A stretch of 64,000 nucleotides of DNA from Xiphias gladius (taxonomy: Eukaryota > Chordata > Actinopteri > Istiophoriformes > Xiphiidae): assembly GCF_016859285.1 (NCBI RefSeq), contig NC_053402.1:24570056-24634055 (forward strand). Direction: 5' to 3'. Position numbers and translations under genes: made by a program. Below are positions 20,742 to 48,728 of this stretch, one piece after another (the first letter of the stretch is position 1; every line of letters starts with the position of its first letter). A model generated the notes under the pieces. That model saw only the letters and a list, made by a program, of their open reading frames with translations. It was not told the DNA's origin and did not search any database.

Positions 20742-20981
20742 GCATTGGAGAGATATTGTCGATCGGCTACGGGTCGGCCGTGTAAGTGGAACACTAGGAA
20801 ATGCAACGTTCAAACGGCGACTCGTCTGTGGTTGTCGTTGCTTGGTTGTGTCTGCATATCTGCGACAGCGCTTCCTTCCGCTCGCCCTGCCTACGTACGC
20901 TCGTTCAGCCTCGCCGTATTTTTAGGCGCACGTTTGAACCCACTCTGCTTCCCCGTTTTCGGCGGGGCCACGCCGAAGCAC

Positions 20982-20996
20982 GTTCTGGCAGGTTCC
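20982..20996 (+). promoter_or_regulatory. Distal heat-shock element of hsp70
   Basis: TTCTGGCAGGTTC fits TTCnnGAAnnTTC with one mismatch (GCA for GAA). It lies about 180 bp upstream of the TATA box. A further GAA at 21008-21010 is in the same 5-bp phase. HSF1 is the expected binding protein, by family knowledge. Confidence 0.55.
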
Positions 20997-21082
20997 CGGC
21001 GTCACCAGAAACCGGCGGGGGCGTCCGACGAGGCGGCTTCCCGGCAGACGTCATCACGCCGAGCGAGGCGCTGGGCTCCGTG

Positions 21083-21121
21083 ATTGGACGAGAAACTCGC
21101 GTGGGCGGGGCGGGGCGGGGG
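21083..21121 (+). promoter_or_regulatory. CCAAT box and GC boxes of the hsp70 promoter
   Basis: An inverted CCAAT box (ATTGG, 21083-21087) is followed by a run of overlapping GGGCGGGG sites (from 21102). Both are standard basal elements of vertebrate hsp70 promoters (NF-Y and Sp1 sites). Confidence 0.7.
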
Positions 21122-21126
21122 GGGAA

Positions 21127-21141
21127 GGAAAGCTCGAGAAA
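21127..21141 (+). promoter_or_regulatory. Proximal heat-shock element of hsp70
   Basis: GAAAGCTCGAGAA fits GAAnnTTCnnGAA with one mismatch (CTC for TTC). It stands about 25 bp upstream of the TATA box, where vertebrate hsp70 genes carry their key HSF1 site. Confidence 0.65.
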
Positions 21142-21164
21142 CAGCCAGAGCGGCGCGAGAAAAG

Positions 21165-21170
21165 TATAAA
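21165..21170 (+). promoter_or_regulatory. TATA box of hsp70
   Basis: TATAAA stands downstream of the CCAAT, GC and heat-shock elements. Transcription should start about 25-30 bases downstream, near 21195. Confidence 0.8.
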
Positions 21171-21194
21171 TGGTGCAAACTGCAATGGTTGACA

Positions 21195-22036
21195 ACAGAG
21201 GAAGAAGACCGACGAGAGGACACAACGGGACAGGAGTCTTTTGATTTCTCTTCTCACTATATTCCTATCTTTCAACGACAGTAAGTAAACCGCTACAGTT
21301 TTCTTTTCTTTTTTTTTTTGGAGAACTTAGTTTCAAATAGCGGCTGTGTCATGAATGAATGAGTTATTTGTTGCTTGGAACTAAACTCCTCAAAATTGTG
21401 TGCGGATTCTAGAAATAACTGTTACTGGCCGAGTACCGATCGGAGTTTTCTCATAGTTTGGATTTAAACTATTGGCTTTAAAAGTCGGCTGTGTATTAAA
21501 ATAGTTATTGCATGGACTTAACATGCCATCCGAATTTTGTGGCGAATTATAAGGATAACCGTTTCGATATGGAATAAAATGTACTGGAAGGAGCATCCAC
21601 CAAACTCTATCTGAAAAACTGGACATTTTAGACTGATTCGGTAGTTGGATTTATGTACAGTCCTGTCCGACAAATTTTAACTATTTGTTCAAAATCATTA
21701 GGGTCTTCTCGAAATTTCGGCATTGAAGTAATTACCCATCAGTTAGCCAATGAGACACAGTCCATCGATAGCAATTTTACAATGCCATTTAATTTTTCAT
21801 CACTTTTAGTGATACCGACAGTTTTTTTGATTCACCTGATCTGACTATAAAAATAACAAAGAGGCAATCATAGATAGGTAATATTTATTTATTCAATCAT
21901 AACTCTGAGCTCACGCTACCCAATTCGATTTTTTTTTTTTAGAAGCCACATTATTTGTTGTAGTTATTTACTTTTATAATTTTCCTTTCTAATTTTTGTC
22001 TTTGCATCTTTAGTACACAAATTCAAAACAACCAAG
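21195..22036 (+). other. hsp70: hsp70 5' UTR with one intron
   Basis: The leader is split: the first exon ends at 21280 before GTAAGTAAAC, and the intron runs 21281-22013, ending TTTGCATCTTTAG. The second part (22014-22036) leads to the ATG in the context ACCAAGATG. A 5'-UTR intron before an uninterrupted coding exon is common in fish inducible hsp70 genes. The intron contains a perfect heat-shock element. Confidence 0.75.
21705..21719 (+). promoter_or_regulatory. Perfect three-unit heat-shock element in the hsp70 5'-UTR intron
   Basis: TTCTCGAAATTTC (21706-21718) matches TTCnnGAAnnTTC at every defined base. It lies about 510 bp downstream of the inferred start site and is the only perfect trimer I found near this gene. 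Confidence 0.7.
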
Positions 22037-23954
22037 ATGTCTGCAGCCAAAGGTGTAGCGATCGGCATCGACCTGGGCACCACCTACTCCTGTGTAGGGG
22101 TTTTCCAGCACGGAAAAGTGGAGATCATCGCCAACGACCAGGGCAACAGGACCACCCCCAGCTACGTGGCGTTCACTGACACCGAGAGGCTCATTGGCGA
22201 CGCGGCCAAGAACCAGGTGGCTTTGAACCCCGTCAACACTGTGTTTGATGCCAAGAGACTGATTGGAAGAAGGTTTGACGATCCAGTGGTGCAGGCTGAC
22301 ATGAAGCACTGGCCCTTCAAGGTGGTGTCAGACGGAGGGAAGCCCAAAATCCAGGTGGAGTACAAAGGGGAGGACAAAGCCTTCAATCCTGAGGAGATTT
22401 CCTCCATGGTCCTGGTGAAGATGAAGGAGATCGCAGAGGCCTACCTCGGCCACAAGGTGTCCAACGCAGTCGTCACGGTCCCAGCGTACTTCAACGACTC
22501 CCAGCGACAGGCGACTAAAGACGCAGGCGTCATCGCAGGGCTGAACGTCTTGAGGATCATCAACGAGCCGACGGCAGCCGCCATCGCCTACGGTCTGGAC
22601 AGAAGCAAGTCAGGGGAACGTAACGTCCTGATCTTTGACCTGGGTGGGGGCACCTTCGACGTGTCCATCCTGACAATCGAAGACGGTATCTTTGAGGTCA
22701 AAGCCACGGCCGGAGACACTCACCTGGGTGGAGAAGACTTTGACAACCGCATGGTCAACCACTTTGTGGAGGAGTTCAAGAGGAAACACAAGAAGGACAT
22801 CAGTCAGAACAAGAGAGCCCTGAGGAGGCTGCGCACAGCTTGCGAGAGGGCCAAGAGGACCCTGTCCTCCAGCTCCCAGGCCAGCATTGAGATCGATTCT
22901 CTGTTTGAGGGCACCGACTTCTACACCTCCATCACCAGGGCTCGCTTTGAGGAGCTGTGCTCCGACCTGTTCAGGGGAACATTGGAGCCGGTGGAGAAAG
23001 CCCTGAGGGACGCCAAAATGGACAAGGCGCAGATCCACGACATGGTCCTGGTGGGAGGCTCCACCCGAATCCCCAAAATCCAGAAACTCCTGCAAGATTT
23101 CTTCAACGGCAGGGAGCTGAACAAGAGCATCAACCCAGATGAGGCGGTGGCTTACGGTGCTGCCGTCCAGGCCGCCATTCTCACGGGCGATACCTCGGGC
23201 AATGTTCAGGACCTGCTGCTGCTGGACGTGGCGCCTCTGTCCCTGGGTATCGAGACGGCCGGAGGAGTCATGACGTCCCTGATTAAACGCAACACCACCA
23301 TCCCCACTAAACAAACCCAGGTCTTCAGCACCTACTCTGACAACCAGCCCGGGGTCCTCATCCAGGTCTCTGGCCGAAAGAGCCATGACCAAGGACAACA
23401 ACCTGCTGGGCAAGTTTGAGCTGACAGGAATCCCACCTGCTCCACGAGGGGTCCCGCAGATCGAGGTCACCTTCGACATCGACGCCAACGGCATTTTGAA
23501 CGTGTCTGCGGTGGACAAAAGCACCGGCAAAGAGAACAAGATCACCATCACCAACGACAAGGGCCGACTGAGCAAAGAAGAGATCGAGAGGATGGTGCAG
23601 GACGCCGACAAATACAAAGCTGAGGACGACCTCCAGAGGGACAAAATCGCCGCCAAGAACTCCCTGGAGTCCTACGCCTTCAACATGAAGAGCAGCGTGC
23701 AGGACGACAACTTGAAGGGCAAAATTAGCGAGGAGGACCAGAAGAGGGTGATCGAGAGCTGTGATGAGACCGTCACCTGGCTGGAGAACAACCAGCTGGC
23801 TGATAAAGAGGAGTACCAACACAAGCAGAAAGAGCTGGAGAAAGTGTGTAACCCCATCATCGGCAAGTTGTACCAGGGAGGAGCGCCTGCAGGCGGCTGT
23901 AGAGACCGGGCACAGGCCGGCTCCCAGGGGCCCACTATTGAGGAGGTGGACTAA
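22037..23954 (+). CDS. hsp70: Heat shock protein 70 (inducible HSPA1/hsp70 type), frameshifted
   Basis: One exon encodes an ATP-dependent cytosolic chaperone. The first frame (22037-23419) begins [20 protein letters not shown], carries the ATPase signatures [20 protein letters not shown] and [11 protein letters not shown], then the interdomain linker DLLLLDV and the start of the substrate-binding domain. After V444 (codon at 23366-23368) only seven bases stand where the family has nine (for Tyr-Glu-Gly). Reading then continues in a second frame from about 23376 to the stop at 23952-23954, covering the rest of the substrate-binding domain, the helical lid and the C-terminal GPTIEEVD motif used by TPR co-chaperones. 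As written, the protein would end 16 residues after V444 with an unrelated tail. The rest is intact and codon use is normal, so a sequencing or assembly indel is as likely as a recent null allele. Full length would be about 639 aa. Confidence 0.9.
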
Positions 23955-24061
23955 AATGGCCCTTAATATGGACTCACTTGTCACTGTAACATTTAACTGT
24001 TAACTTTATACCTCATGTTTGTAGATTTTTATCCTTATATCTGTCCTTTTATATAACAATC

Positions 24062-24117
24062 AATAAATTTTGAAAACTACCTGTTTATATTGTTGCATTG
24101 CTGGACCTTGCAATAAA
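24062..24117 (+). terminator. hsp70 polyadenylation signals
   Basis: Two AATAAA hexamers, at 24062-24067 and 24112-24117, lie 108 and 158 bases after the EEVD stop. Either could set the mRNA end. Confidence 0.7.
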
Positions 24118-24664
24118 GATCCTTGGTAAATAAATCTTTGTTTCTTTTGGTGTCATTAATATTACTTGAGTTTATAACCCATTTTGAAACACTGACTCAT
24201 CAGAATCTAAAATGAAATAAAACCAGAGATTATTAATATCATTTTCTTCCTCAACCAAATGTGCAGCCACATTAAGATTTAGAGAAACCCTGATGCTTCC
24301 AAAATAAGAATTACCTACAGGATACACAATCTTTTACATGTCTAAAAATGATAAGAGGTGTTTTTTACAAAGGACCATTCATAATTAAAACATTGTATCA
24401 CATGTACCCATCACAGAATAAGAAAACTATCAAACAGAAGTAAATTATGAATGCAAGCGGTGCTGTTTGCAGAAATACCACCAGATGTCACAATTGTACC
24501 TTTTCGCTCTAGCAGATGGCCGCTTTGAGAGTCTGACAGATGTTATGAGGGAATATGCTGTAGACTTTTACATACCTGCATTTAAAGTTTCACCAACACG
24601 TTACACGTTTAGTTGTTCTGTCATCCAATTCAGTATTTTGATCAAGGGAACAGTGCAGACCAAA

Positions 24665-25382
24665 CATGAAAATACATACCATACAGAGGAAGTATTCAGA
24701 TCCTTTACCTATATAAAATTACTTTGTCCACATTTTAAAAATGCTCAGTTAAGAGCAATATTCTATTAATTATTATATAATATGTGCCTTTGTGGTGACG
24801 GACTCTGTTTGCCAGCTACTGACTGGCCTTTGTTGTAAGTCCTTGTGTATTTGAACTCTTTCTCTTGTATGTGTGTTTGGATTGTTTTCATGTGTTTAAG
24901 TGAGTTCTCTGTATGTGCTTTGTTTGCGGATTCGCTGCCTTGAATTCCCCCTTGAGTGACAATTAAAGTATCTTGAATTGAAGTCCTGCATTAAAAATGT
25001 TAATTGAGTAAAAGTATGTAAGTATAATCAGGAAAATGTACTTTAAGTAAAAGTAAAAGAACTCAGGGGCCATGCAGACTAATGGCCCCTGTGACTTTAT
25101 AGCATTATATCTTAGATCATTACCGGTTGTGACTGGTTGTTTTTCTCTATATGTCAGCCCAGTGATAGACTGGTGACCTGCACCCTGCTTCTCGCCCAAT
25201 GTCCGTTGGGGTTTGCTCCAGATAATTGGAATACAGTAAAAAGTGCAATATTTCCCTCTGATACGTTGTGAAGTAGAAGTAGAGAGTGGCGTAAAAAGAA
25301 AATACTCAAGAAAAGTACAAGTACCTCAAATTTGTATTTAAGTACAGTACTTGAGTAAACCTTAGTTGTGTTCCACCACTGA
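24665..25382. repeat. Composite dispersed repeat (AGTAAAAGTA family with inserted LINE/SINE tail)
   Basis: The outer parts, GAGGAAGTATTCAGATCCTT at the left and TACAGTACTTGAGTAAACCT to TTCCACCACTG at the right, are the two ends of a fish repeat. Inside lies GCCCAGTGATAGACTGGTGA and CTTCTCGCCCAATGTCCGTT, typical of fish LINE/SINE tails. The stretch looks like one repeat interrupted by another. Confidence 0.65.
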
Positions 25383-25589
25383 TTCCTGGCAATGTTACTG
25401 TCTCACACTGTCTGCTTTTCTGTTAGACGCTGAATCCAGAAATCTTCCCTAACAGGTAGCTAGAAAAAGCCTCACTTATATTGAGGACAACAGGAAAACA
25501 CAACCAACAGGTCTCATCTACTCGATAAGACAGTTAGTCTGTTTACATCTGAAGCAGTCGCTTTCACTTTTACTTTCACAATCACATTT

Positions 25590-25790
25590 AGCTGGATTAA
25601 CCATCTGAGCGCCCTGGGACAAAAAATTGTTTTGGGGCCCCTACTGACCCCCACTAAACATGACAGTTCATTTCCCCGCCAGAGACCTAGAAATCAGTAC
25701 AGTACTGTGAGTTTTAATATGTTAAGTTTGGCTTCAGGGAATAATGACGGACATCTTTCACAATTTTTTCATACACAATGTCTATTTTGC
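25590..25790 (+). repeat. Probable dispersed repeat around GGGGCCCCTACTGACCCCC
   Basis: The phrase GAGCGCCCTGGGACAAAAAA and TTTTGGGGCCCCTACTGACC resembles a fish repeat that also appears, diverged, in 56500-57265. Support is by remembered similarity only. Confidence 0.4.

Positions 25791-25848
<58 letters not shown>
25791..25848 (+). repeat. (TTA)n microsatellite
   Basis: About 19 uninterrupted ATT/TTA units. Confidence 0.97.
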
Positions 25849-25849
<1 letters not shown>

Positions 25850-25907
25850 TCTGTGATATTTAGGCAACTACTCACCAAAGTAAATTCTGTGTGTGCGTGT
25901 AGGTGTG

Positions 25908-25933
25908 TGGGTGTGTGTGTGTGTGTGTGTGTG
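25908..25933 (+). repeat. (GT)n microsatellite
   Basis: A run of GT with one interruption, close to the (TTA)n array. Confidence 0.9.
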
Positions 25934-26159
25934 ACTGTGAACAAATGAAAGTAGGCCCACTTGGCGAACAATAAATGATTCCGATTCTACTAAGTGCAGC
26001 TTTATGAAATGTGACTAAAAGATATGGAGTCTTGTAAAAAATAATCATTAAATCGAGCCTTCGAGCGTTTTTACTAGATTATTAATCTGGGTCGATTTAT
26101 TTATACCCTTTTATTTGTGAAGTGGAAATCTCACAGGAAACGGAACAACCAGTTTCCGG

Positions 26160-26667
26160 TCAACACTTGAGTCCCGCCCCACCAGTCTGTGCCATCTTGT
26201 ATTTAGCTAGAACAAAAACGGTTTGAGAAACAAGTCCAGCCTCAGGATGGGGCGCAGAGTTTGAGACCAATTTTATGACTATATTTTAAAAATATTTGGT
26301 GTGAATGGACAATATGCTTGGAATCGGGGCACCGCGGAGAAAAGCCAGCCACACCCCGCAGGACAGCTAATGTTAACGGTAGCTTCAAGCTGATAAAGCT
26401 AAGCTAGCCAATTAGCTAAGGGCTAGTAACCCAGTAACGTTAGAGAGACAACCGGGGAGCTTAAAGTTTTTATTTCAGACAGCGTGATTTTGAAACCGTT
26501 AATTAATTTCACTGTTGCTCTGAAATCGGGAGGGACCTCAGTGGGAATGGACCGAACGTCGGTTTGATTATCTGCTGAGAAGAAACCCGGGCTATGAGGA
26601 TAGAGGCTCGTTAGCTCTGCTGCTAACAGTTGTTTTTCGGTCCAGAGCGGAACCACAATAAGCCGCG
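26160..26667 (+). other. taok2: Probable taok2 promoter and 5' UTR exon
   Basis: The stretch begins with a GC-box (CCCGCCCCACC, 26165-26175) and ends at a strong donor, CCGCG/GTAAGTAACG, with the exon ending at 26667. No ATG-led frame joins to the kinase, so this is inferred to be a non-coding first exon, with the coding start in the next exon at 32154. The transcription start is unknown. Confidence 0.5.
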
Positions 26668-29600
26668 GTAAGTAACGCTACATTAGCTTAGCTACCCGGC
26701 TAGCTTCAGACCTAGCTAACCCAGTTAGCTGTTCCAGAGGTTTTTCAAACTTGGGTCCGGGGACGCCCAATGGTCTTTGATTTATTTTCAGAGGCCTTGA
26801 GTAATACGAGAAACAGTTTAAATTTACTACAGCTGACCGTTAGCTTCCAGCTCATCCGCGATGGGTGGTTTTGTTTTAATTTATTCATTTGTTCGGCCGA
26901 ATTTAACGTTTTTGCTCTGCATGCCGAGCAGACCGTTAAGATGCACAATTGAGCGAGAATTCGGCAACAGAAAGCTTATTTGGGACAGACGTGATCAAAC
27001 AGGGTGCTGTGGTTCTGTTCATCACCTCTGCGAAAACCCAGTAATGTTAACATCAGGGCTGCAGCCAACGATTATTTTCCTTAAAATCAATCTGCAGATT
27101 AGTTTTCCGATTAATTCGTTTAGTCTGACTACATCAAAAAATTTGCTGACCTGAAGATTACGTCTCCAAATCCCCCCTTCTTTTCTTCTTCTTTTTTTTT
27201 TTGTTCGACCAAAAGTTGCAAAACCCCCAAATAAGCAGTCAGCAATGATATGTGATTGCTGACTGATGTGTGCTAAAGGAAAGAAGGAAGTTTTCTCCTT
27301 CGAGAGGCTGAAATCAGCAAGTAAGGATCAGTTTTCACAATGTTTGCTTGAAAAATCAATCTAAATTGTTTTTGTTTTTTTTGTTTTGTTTTTTTCAATC
27401 AATCAAGGGATCGTTTCAGCTCTAGTTAACATTATCTGCTGTCATGTAGGATTACCTTCTCCCACATCAACATTTTATCACCATATGCCAACGATATCAA
27501 AATCGCCCAACCTGACAAATAAACAACATAGTTTTTATGTGATGCGGCGAGTTGTATCGAGGAGGACTGAATCCTGGATTTAAATGTCTGTCTTTAACCA
27601 GAACAGACAAAATTTCAGCCTTGTGAAAATGTGACCAGTTGGGCTGCTGAGAGACATGATGTTACAGGCCAAAGTGTTTGTTACCAGCTGGATCACAGAG
27701 ATTTCTGTCGATCAGGTATTTATCAGTCTGGGCTGGAGGCCATTCAGTGTTGCAGTGTCCAAACAAATCTAACTTAATAGATTAGAGGTTTCCGTTTTTA
27801 AGGCAGAGGTTGATGTGACGCTTTAAACTTAAATCAAAGCCACACATCTTGAGTGTCCTTATTTCCCCCTTAATAACTTTGGAGAGATTCAGCTTTATTT
27901 AAAGTCTGTGTGGCTTGGGAGGCTTTGCATCGAATCACAAAAAAGCGTTAGTTTTTCAGTTTGTGTGCTCCCATTGCTATGAGTAGTTTGGAATTTGCAA
28001 TATTACAGTTCAGTTTACATATATTCATTGCCATAAGTGATGCAGTTTGAGTACGTTTCAGTGTTTATTCTGCAATATGAGCTTTTCCTAAAAGTTCGGA
28101 CCACGCCTAGTGAAAATTGTTGATCCCTCGTTGCCTGTGATTCAGCCTTTTGTGTTTTTATTTTTTTAAGTGAGAAATCGCCCCGAGTTAGTTTTTGGAG
28201 GTGTTTAATGGTTCTAATAAATGCATTTATACGCGCCTCGTGTAAGTCTTACACACTCACAACAACGGGCTTCTTTCATGTCAAACGTTTTCCAAGTCGG
28301 GGCTGAGTTCAGCCATGTGATCTTGGTCATCTGGCACCACTGACACACCAAATTTCACGTCATCCTTTATGTTTAAAAAGAACTGTCTGGGGCTCTGTTT
28401 CCTTTTTCCCCTCTCTGTTTTTTGGTGCTGCTTATGCTGTCTTTAAATTTAACTTGATTGAACTTGTGTGAGTTTGTTTTTTCCACGTAGGAAGTTGAGG
28501 AAACTTGCTTCCCCACTTCTGTGTGTTTAAACTTGCAAGAACAACCCTGTTCCTTGGAAAATGACAAAAATAGATACCACAAGACATCGTCTCATTTGAA
28601 AATGGTGAATGATTTGGTGGTTTTTGCATTTCAGCATGAAGCTTGGGGATCAGAAGACAGTAGACAACAATAGTGACAGTATATGTCCCAATACATGAAC
28701 TTGGGCTTTCAGAAAATTTCCATTTAGTCATGAATACCACAATATCAGAGTCAATTATATGGACTCTTAATATGGTTAACATGACCCCATTTGAAGGTTG
28801 CAATTATTTCCGTGGCATACTACCATTTTATTGTGAAAATTTATATTGTAGCGTGATTGAAAATGTGAAAGGGAATTTACATGATAAAAGCCCAGGCCAG
28901 ATCTGAACCAATAACATCACAGTTACAGTGTAAACTTCATGTAATTAGGATGCCCCATTTCTTTCTCTAATCTGGAAAAATTTGCTGTTCTTTCTGTACA
29001 TTACAGTCTTTCACCTTTTTCAGATTGGTTGTTTTTCTCCTGGCTGTATACAGTAGCTGCAGGCGCCTGCTTCTTTGCCGTGGATGGAACACCATCAGGC
29101 CACAGAGTGCCACTTAATATATAAATGGAAATTGGTTCACTGTGTTTTGAAGGAATGTTGGGTCGGGGGGGTGGGAGGGTGGGAATCTGTCTCCTCGTCT
29201 AGCACAGATTTACAAGCGCGTTTAGATGGCAGTGCTTTATAAGGAACAAGCCTTACAGTACTGCATTAAACAGGAACCCTTAGGCCGTGCTTTCATGCAT
29301 TTACCAGATCACAGAGGCCTTGTTATGTTGTCGGCTCTCCTCGGGGCTCCAGCTGACACCCAAGGATGAGCATCCACATCGACCCCATTGTAAAATCATG
29401 TTGCATTTGTCAGTGAGCACTGGGATTATATTCAATCGGCTGATTTAGTCAGATGATTTGATTTGAAGCTCAGCTTGGCTCATCTTTGGATTTTCAATTA
29501 TTTATTTATACCAATCTTTGATTTGAGTTGGACCGTCATGGTGAAGAGCTGTAATGCTGTCAGTTTAGCTTTCTGCTGCTCTGTGATCTCCAGATGCATT

Positions 29601-32153
29601 AGACAACACAAGTGTCATGCATGTAATTTAATCTATGTAAAGACTTATTTTCTTCTTTTTGCCCCGCTGGCGAGCTGTTTATTTTAGAGTTGCAGTGTTT
29701 ATTCAATTAACTGATCGTCAAAAAATTAATCTACAATTATTTCGATAATTGGTTAATCATGTTAGTAATTTTTCGAGCCAAAAATGGCAAATATTTCATA
29801 GTTCTAGTTTCTCAAATGTTAGGTTATCATGCTTTTCTTTGTCATACTTGAGATTAAATGGAACATTTTTGGTTTTGGACTGTTGGTCGCTATTTGCGGT
29901 AATTTTTAATTATTTTTTTTTAATTTAGTACAAAAGGATTCTCTAGGCATTTGCCTGCACTCTGTCCTCCTTGGGAACAATTGAAAAAATACACTTGCGC
30001 TCAGAAAAAGCACTATATGGACAAAGTGATTTTTCTCACGGTTCCTCCTCACCCTGAAATCAACTGATGTCACCCTGTTCTTGTCCTGTACAACACATAT
30101 TAGAGTAAACATAGTTGGTTAAACGAGATTAATTAATACATTTCTGTCAGAAAATACAAAATCCTTTTTAAATAATTATCTTGATAGTAAAGTTTAGTAA
30201 CATCATGAGGTCAGTATTAGATAGCTTTCTTTCTAAAATTTGCATTTAGAGCCGAAACAATTATTTGATTGAGAAAATTAGTGGGTAACACTCTTGAGAA
30301 TCAATCATTTTAAAGTAGTTTTTCAAGCAAGCATGAGGAACACTTCACTGGTTCCAGCATCTTAAATGTGCTCTTGTCTGTTTTCTGTGTTAAACTGAAT
30401 ATCTTTGTGTTTTGCACCGTTGGTTAGACTAAACAAGCAATTTTAATATGACAACTTCTGTCCTGGGAAATTATATTGGGTATCTTTAGTAACATTTTGA
30501 TTGTTTATATTTGAGGTGAAATGATTGGTCATTTAATCCATGATCTGCCTTATACCTGCCTTATACCTTATAAATACCATTGTAAGCTGAGCACCATTGG
30601 TTTTTGGACCGTTGGGTGAATATAACAAGATGTAAATTTTGGTTATTGGAAATAAAACCGACTTTTTTTTCACTACATTCCCACATTTTATAGACAAAAT
30701 GAGTCATCGATTAATCAGGGCAAGAACTGATGGTTAAATCTATAATAAAAGTAATCATTAGTTGCAGATGTATTACTTGTATTTGTCAGGTCTTTCAGCC
30801 CTTCTGTACTAGTATATTTTAAACAAAATACCCAATGTTTGTATTAATTACAGTTTTATCTAAATATGGATTAAGTATAGTATCAGCTCCCTTTTTTGAC
30901 AGATCTGTCATTATATTTTTCATTTTTAATACACAAAGAGACACACAATATTAGCAGTTAGACTCAATGAAATCGAAAAGCTGTCTGTTGCTGTGTGTTC
31001 TTATTTTGGAAGCTGTTTTCATAACGTTCACATTATTTATGCATTTGACGTCACAAGTTCCAGGACAAACTGAACAGTTAATAATTGAAATCCATTCATG
31101 TTGAAGTGCACTTTGTGAAAACCAGCTGCCATTTTGTTTCCCCCACATCAGTACTCCCTCTCTGCTGTTGATGTCACTCTTTTCTCTGCATTGTTTCTCT
31201 GTTTGTAACTCACTCTCGCCAGTTTTTCAGGGCTCTCGCGGGTAAACATCCTGGTTTCCTCTGTAACTGTTGGCCTTCTTCATGTCATAGCTTGTCAGAA
31301 ATAACTGTCCGAGGCTGATCAACTGTGGGAACAGCTGTTTTTCTAGCACCATAGAGGTGTCGCGCCAAAAGCAGGCAGTCATTACATACCTGACATATTA
31401 CAGAATTTTTGAGACAAGGAGTGTAATGGAAGCTAATCAAGTTTCTGTTTTGATGCACATGTGGGGATTTTGCAAATGGGTCACTTTACAAGAGTACAAG
31501 AATGAATTTTCCAGCATGTCTGCCCGTCTGAAGTGGAAAACAAGACGCGTCACAACCTTCATGGGCACAAAGTCCATGATCCAAATTTGAATCAAAGGAT
31601 AGTCCCTCCACCAACATTTAAAAGGCAGGACAGGAATGTGCTGCGATCTGCAATTTTCAGTCAATAGATTGGCAGTTGTTTGAACACATCAATCAAAATG
31701 ATTAACATTTGCCGATATTTTCAGGTATGGTGTGATGTCTTCATAAAGCTCATTTTGTCTGAGCAGCAGTTCAAAAGTTATAGAAATGCGATGAATTGTG
31801 ATGTGAAACAAAGAAAAACAGAAACATTTGAGATTTCAGAAACTAGAAACGCTACATGTTCAGTATTTTAGCTTGACAAATTTCTTAAACAATTGATTGA
31901 ATATCAAAATTGTTACTGGTTAGTTTTGTTGATTGATTAATTGTTACAGCTCCAGTGAAAAATCTTACAGGCCGGGCTTCAAATGCATCAGGAAAGAAGC
32001 AAATTTTGAAGTGTTGATTACTAAAACCACACCAAAACAAGCTCTCGGTATTACAACAGAGACCTGGATGTTGTCTCCTGGTTTTGATCCTGCGCATTTC
32101 CACATATCACAGCAGTCTCCCAGTATTAACCTGTGGCCTCTCCTGTTTCCCAG
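26668..32153 (+). other. taok2 first intron, repeat-bearing
   Basis: This 5.5-kb intron has no recognised coding exon. It carries a MITE at 27054-27427, partial copies near 29685-29890, 30235-30770 and 31870-31955, and AT-rich unique DNA. The acceptor is TCTCCTGTTTCCCAG at 32153. Confidence 0.55.
27054..27427. repeat. MITE copy (GGCTGCAACTAA family)
   Basis: The left end CAGGGCTGCAGCCAACGATT and the right end GGGATCGTTTCAGCTCTAG are an imperfect inverted pair. The interior holds GATTAATTCGTTTAG and a C-rich/T-rich core. Confidence 0.7.
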
Positions 32154-32162
32154 GCCCTGGCC

Positions 32163-48728
<16,566 letters not shown>

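Noticed and set aside
22610-23656. 348-codon open frame on the minus strand
   Set aside because: It is the antisense shadow of the conserved hsp70 coding exon, and its protein resembles no family.
23358-23984. 208-codon open frame on the minus strand
   Set aside because: Antisense shadow of the hsp70 3' coding part.
25714-25971. Open frames over the (TTA)n and (GT)n arrays
   Set aside because: Poly-Asn/Tyr proteins here are only translations of simple repeats.
32133-32162. In-frame ATG upstream of the taok2 start
   Set aside because: It lies before the acceptor at 32153, so it is intronic in the spliced mRNA.
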